A stretch of 64,000 nt of DNA. Source: SOJA01 sp964598485. GTDB lineage: Archaea; Thermoproteota; Bathyarchaeia; Bathyarchaeales; Bathycorpusculaceae. The stretch is from assembly GCA_964598485.1 (NCBI GenBank), contig CAZRCD010000003.1, positions 194,350 to 258,349 on the forward strand, written 5' to 3'. Each line of letters begins with the position of its first letter. The first letter of the stretch is position 1. A program made the position numbers and the translations under genes. Positions 62,039 to 64,000 of this stretch are shown in pieces. The notes below the pieces were generated by a model. The model did not search any database, had not been told where the DNA came from, and was given only the letters and a program-made list of their open reading frames with translations.

Positions 62039-62788
62039 ATGATTGAGGAAACGATTCTGCTTGGTTCTGTGGCCAGTCTAGCTGCGGGTTTAGCAACTGG
62101 GGCTGGGGCTTTGCCAGTATTGTTTACTACGAAGGTCTCAGATAGATTGCTGGATGTCATGCTCGGGTTTTCGGCTGGTGTTATGCTGGCAGCTACTTCA
62201 TTTAGTTTGATAGTGCCAGCCATTGATATGAGTGGCCCTTGGGTTGCTGTTTTCGGGCTTGTCTTGGGAGCTTTTGTCCTACATTTGATTGACCGCTTCA
62301 TTCCCCACTTCCACCCAGCGTTAGGTGTAGAAGGCCCGCCTTCGAAATTATCAAAAGTTTGGCTGTTTGTCATCGCCATTACTATCCACAACTTTCCTGA
62401 AGGGTTGGCTGTGGGAGTCAGCTTCGGCACTGGAAACGTGGCAGCGGGAGTTGTGGTTGCTATGGCTATCGGGCTTCAGAACATGCCTGAAGGCCTTGCA
62501 GTTGCGTTACCTCTGTTGAGGGAGGGGTACAGCAGACGCAAGTCTCTGTGGTATGGAACATTAACAGGTTTAATTGAACCTGTTGGAGGGTTGCTAGGTG
62601 TTGCACTGGTATCCGTTTTCCATCCAATTCTGCCTTGGGCACTTGCCTTTGCTGCAGGCGCCATGCTCTTTGTCGTGAGCGATGAGATGATACCGGAAAG
62701 CCATAGGAAAGGTTTTGAGAGGGAGGCAACTTTTGGGTTGATAATTGGATTTGTGATCATGATGTTGCTAGACAGTTTATTTACTTGA
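62039..62788 (+). CDS. ZIP-family metal transporter
   Basis: About 249 residues, eight helices. HNFPEG (helix 4) and QNMPEG (helix 5) are the metal-binding signatures. Imports Zn2+, Fe2+ or Mn2+. Histidines in the IPHFHPALG loop may help. Starts at ATG 62039, or TTG 62033. Confidence 0.9.
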   Translation: MIEETILLGSVASLAAGLATGAGALPVLFTTKVSDRLLDVMLGFSAGVMLAATSFSLIVPAIDMSGPWVAVFGLVLGAFVLHLIDRFIPHFHPALGVEGPPSKLSKVWLFVIAITIHNFPEGLAVGVSFGTGNVAAGVVVAMAIGLQNMPEGLAVALPLLREGYSRRKSLWYGTLTGLIEPVGGLLGVALVSVFHPILPWALAFAAGAMLFVVSDEMIPESHRKGFEREATFGLIIGFVIMMLLDSLFT

Positions 62789-62826
62789 AGCAACTTCTTC
62801 TCTTGCCTTGCTTGGAAGGAGCACAG

Positions 62827-63117
62827 ATGAAGGAGTTCACTAGAGAAGAACTTGCACGATATAATGGGAAAAATGGAAAACCGGCCTTTATAGCTTACAA
62901 AGGAAAAGTGTACGACGTATCAAACAGTTTCCTCTGGAAAGATGGAACACACCAAGTTCTCCACAGCGCTGGCGTGGATTTGACAGATGCCCTCGAACAA
63001 GCCCCACATAGCGAAGATGTTCTCAAGAAATTCCCAGTGGTTGGAATCCTACATAATGCAAGTATCTCACGCAAAAGGGTCAATATCCAAAGAGATCAAA
63101 GCCCTTCCGAAAGTTGA
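62827..63117 (+). CDS. Cytochrome b5-like heme-binding domain protein
   Basis: A 96-residue protein with the cytochrome b5 pattern (EFTREELARYNGKNGKPAFIAYKGKVYDVS, KDGTHQVLHSAGVDLTDALEQAPHSEDVL). The heme or ligand histidines would be H42 or H46 and H61. ATG 62827 has GGAAGGAG before it. It follows the ZIP gene by 38 bases. Confidence 0.8.
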   Translation: MKEFTREELARYNGKNGKPAFIAYKGKVYDVSNSFLWKDGTHQVLHSAGVDLTDALEQAPHSEDVLKKFPVVGILHNASISRKRVNIQRDQSPSES

Positions 63118-63235
63118 CTATAATAAACTGAAAAGAAGGAAAGGTCATTCTTCCGAAAAAGAAAATCGCATCTCCAACAGTAAGAAACCACAAGTCAAGA
63201 AAAACAGTGCGGGGTTGCCCTAGCCTCGGCAAAAA
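63118..63235. other. Intergenic with second CCTCGGCA tRNA-end-like box
   Basis: CCTCGGCA occurs near 63223-63231 and again at 63273-63280, so an additional tRNA 3'-end remnant may be present. TTGCC..GGCAA here could pair as a D-arm-like hairpin. No gene. Confidence 0.35.
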
Positions 63236-63283
63236 TGGAGATATCTCCATTTGTCGCTGGTTCAAACCCGGCCCTCGGCACCA
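63236..63283 (+). repeat. tRNA-like 3' fragment with palindrome (copy C)
   Basis: TGGAGATATCTCCA precedes GCTGG-TTCAAAC-CCGGC, a good T arm, then CCTCGGC, A and CCA (to 63283). It reads as the 3' part of a class II tRNA (variable arm, T arm, acceptor), or an integration scar. A complete cloverleaf is not supported since the 5' acceptor GCCGAGG is not found. Confidence 0.65.
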
Positions 63284-63361
63284 CAGATGGATCCTAGATA
63301 GATGCAAAAGCACATCGTACAGGAAAATAAAAAAGAGAAAGTTGGAAGTCGCTTACTCCGT

Positions 63362-63532
63362 TCATTCGCCCTTCTCAAACAACAAGTAATGATTGACGTT
63401 GTATGCCATTGGTCCTGCACCCATGCCAGCTGTTTGATAGGTATGGATACGCCAACCGTTCATTTCGTATTCTTCGATTGTTTTACCAATATCCTTATGA
63501 TGCTTGATTTCTACACATTTCCATTCTTTCAA
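63362..63532 (-). CDS. Small DUF4177-like protein
   Basis: A 56-residue protein (MKEWKCVEIKHHKDIGKTI, EEYEMNGWRIHTYQTA, NVNHYLLFEKGE). It starts at TTG 63532 after GGTGAGGT. The W..VEI..GW...LF pattern is that of DUF4177. Function unknown. Confidence 0.6.
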   Translation of the reverse strand: MKEWKCVEIKHHKDIGKTIEEYEMNGWRIHTYQTAGMGAGPMAYNVNHYLLFEKGE

Positions 63533-63607
63533 TTTGACCTCACCTTAGTAGCACCTTAGAAAGCCAACCCATAAAAAAGTCTCTATTACCGTTAAAAAAG
63601 AGGATGA

Positions 63608-63655
63608 TGCGGGAGACATCTCCACTTTGGTGGGGGGGTTCAAATCTCACCCAAC
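63608..63655 (+). repeat. tRNA-like 3' fragment with palindrome (copy D)
   Basis: GCGGGAGACATCTCCACTTT and then GGGGGTTCAAATCTCACCC. Same plan as copies B and C, more degenerate (one base breaks the palindrome). The ends differ (CCAACCAACCA). Confidence 0.5.
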
Positions 63656-63843
63656 CAACCAACGGAGACGTTTAATGGACAACGGGGATATGGTTAACCA
63701 TTTTATTTCCTTCTAGTGGACGGTTAAAAATTGTATACCCAATTTAGGATACATTATGGATATTAATGGAATAGGAAGGTAGGTAATATCAGAAACGACT
63801 ATAGATGGATGTTATCGAAATCAAGTAAACAGTGTAATAGTAT
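63656..63843. other. Intergenic; nothing recognised
   Basis: A/T-rich stretch with no long frame, TATA-like pieces only. Confidence 0.3.
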
Positions 63844-63930
63844 GAGGGGTCAGAAATAAACAAAAAGTTACCCCTCATAATACTTGATGAAAACTACGAG
63901 GGGTCAGAAATAATCAAGAACTTACCCCTC
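63844..63930. repeat. Two tandem 33-bp hairpin repeats
   Basis: GAGGGGTCAGAAATAA and ACCCCTC frame two copies (63844-63876 and 63898-63930) that differ at three positions and are 21 bases apart. Each copy is an inverted repeat (GAGGGGT/ACCCCTC). Not a CRISPR: the 21-base spacing is too short, there are only two units, and no cas genes are near. Confidence 0.65.
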
Positions 63931-64000
63931 AACAATAAACTGAGCGCGCGCTAGGGTGTTTAGAAATTCTTGGTTCGATGTGGGTTGTGTGGTTTTTCCT

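Noticed and set aside
63205..63283. A complete tRNA-Ser or tRNA-Leu
   Set aside because: No GCCGAGG 5' acceptor; the only stem in the anticodon position is a self-palindrome.
63844..63930. CRISPR array
   Set aside because: Only two units with a 21-base spacer, each a strong hairpin, and no cas genes.

Overview
The window is archaeal. It carries topoisomerase VI subunits A and B, translation factor aIF5B, the ribosome-recycling ATPase ABCE1/Rli1, the KEOPS subunit Cgi121, a group II chaperonin (thermosome), endonuclease Q and an intron-containing tRNA-Glu. It also has TATA-box promoters, strong Shine-Dalgarno sites and frequent TTG/GTG starts. The moderate A+T content, the histidine-degradation genes, the tungsten aldehyde oxidoreductase and the many ferritin-like and rubredoxin-type genes fit an anaerobic TACK archaeon. 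Bathyarchaeia is my best guess, as inference only; nothing here fixes the lineage.

Layout. 1-4 kb (minus strand): histidine catabolism (hutI, ftcD) with two phosphatases, an MBL-fold hydrolase and a GNAT. 4-7 kb: a phosphoribosyltransferase overlapping Cgi121, a THUMP protein and an isoaspartyl peptidase. 7-15 kb: informational core (ABCE1, cytidine deaminase, Topo VI B/A, aIF5B). 15.7-18 kb: an ornithine cyclodeaminase-family enzyme and an MFS transporter whose 3' end overlaps a relic of desulfoferrodoxin. 18-25.5 kb: a dense oxidative-stress and iron island, with two unusual ferritin-like proteins, an SDR, superoxide reductase, an encapsulin-cargo-like ferritin without a shell gene, an AhpD-like protein, a peroxiredoxin lacking its resolving cysteine, flavodoxin, ferritin, flavodiiron protein FprA, rubredoxin, flavin reductase and an Lrp regulator. 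25.5-28.6 kb: Cu+-ATPase with its regulator and a palindromic operator, plus a PAS protein. 28.7-33.8 kb: radical SAM protein, split DUF3795 protein, two MoaD/SAMP-like proteins, NifU domain, C-GCAxxG-C-C protein, VIT1-like iron transporter and secreted proteins. 33.9-37 kb: a membrane-bound HTH regulator and a divergent arsR/acr3 pair with paired TATCGATA boxes. 37-41 kb: rhodanese-NosD fusion, E1-like ThiF/MoeB protein and thermosome. 41.3-43.7 kb: a decayed integrative element beside tRNA-Glu, with an integrase pseudogene and three copies of the tRNA-Glu 3' end. 43.7-52.5 kb: AOR plus ferredoxin, DedA, endonuclease Q, TldD/TldE and a NapH-like protein. 52.9-58.2 kb: glycosyltransferases and a GH57 enzyme (alpha-glucan metabolism). 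58.2-64 kb: a sparse, decaying region with a truncated methyltransferase, a second copy of the SDR, thioferritin-type DpsL, ZIP transporter, cytochrome b5-like protein, several tRNA-like 3' fragments and a tandem hairpin repeat.

Working together: the 18-25 kb block, DpsL, the VIT1-like protein and the ZIP transporter form a detoxification and iron-sequestration programme (superoxide to peroxide to water, O2/NO reduction by FprA through rubredoxin). The copper and arsenite modules add metal export. The two beta-grasp proteins could be partners of the ThiF/MoeB enzyme 8 kb away. The most noteworthy signals are the integration scars at tRNA 3' ends, the desulfoferrodoxin relic and SDR duplication around the stress genes, and the repeated tRNA-like palindromic sequences near the right end.
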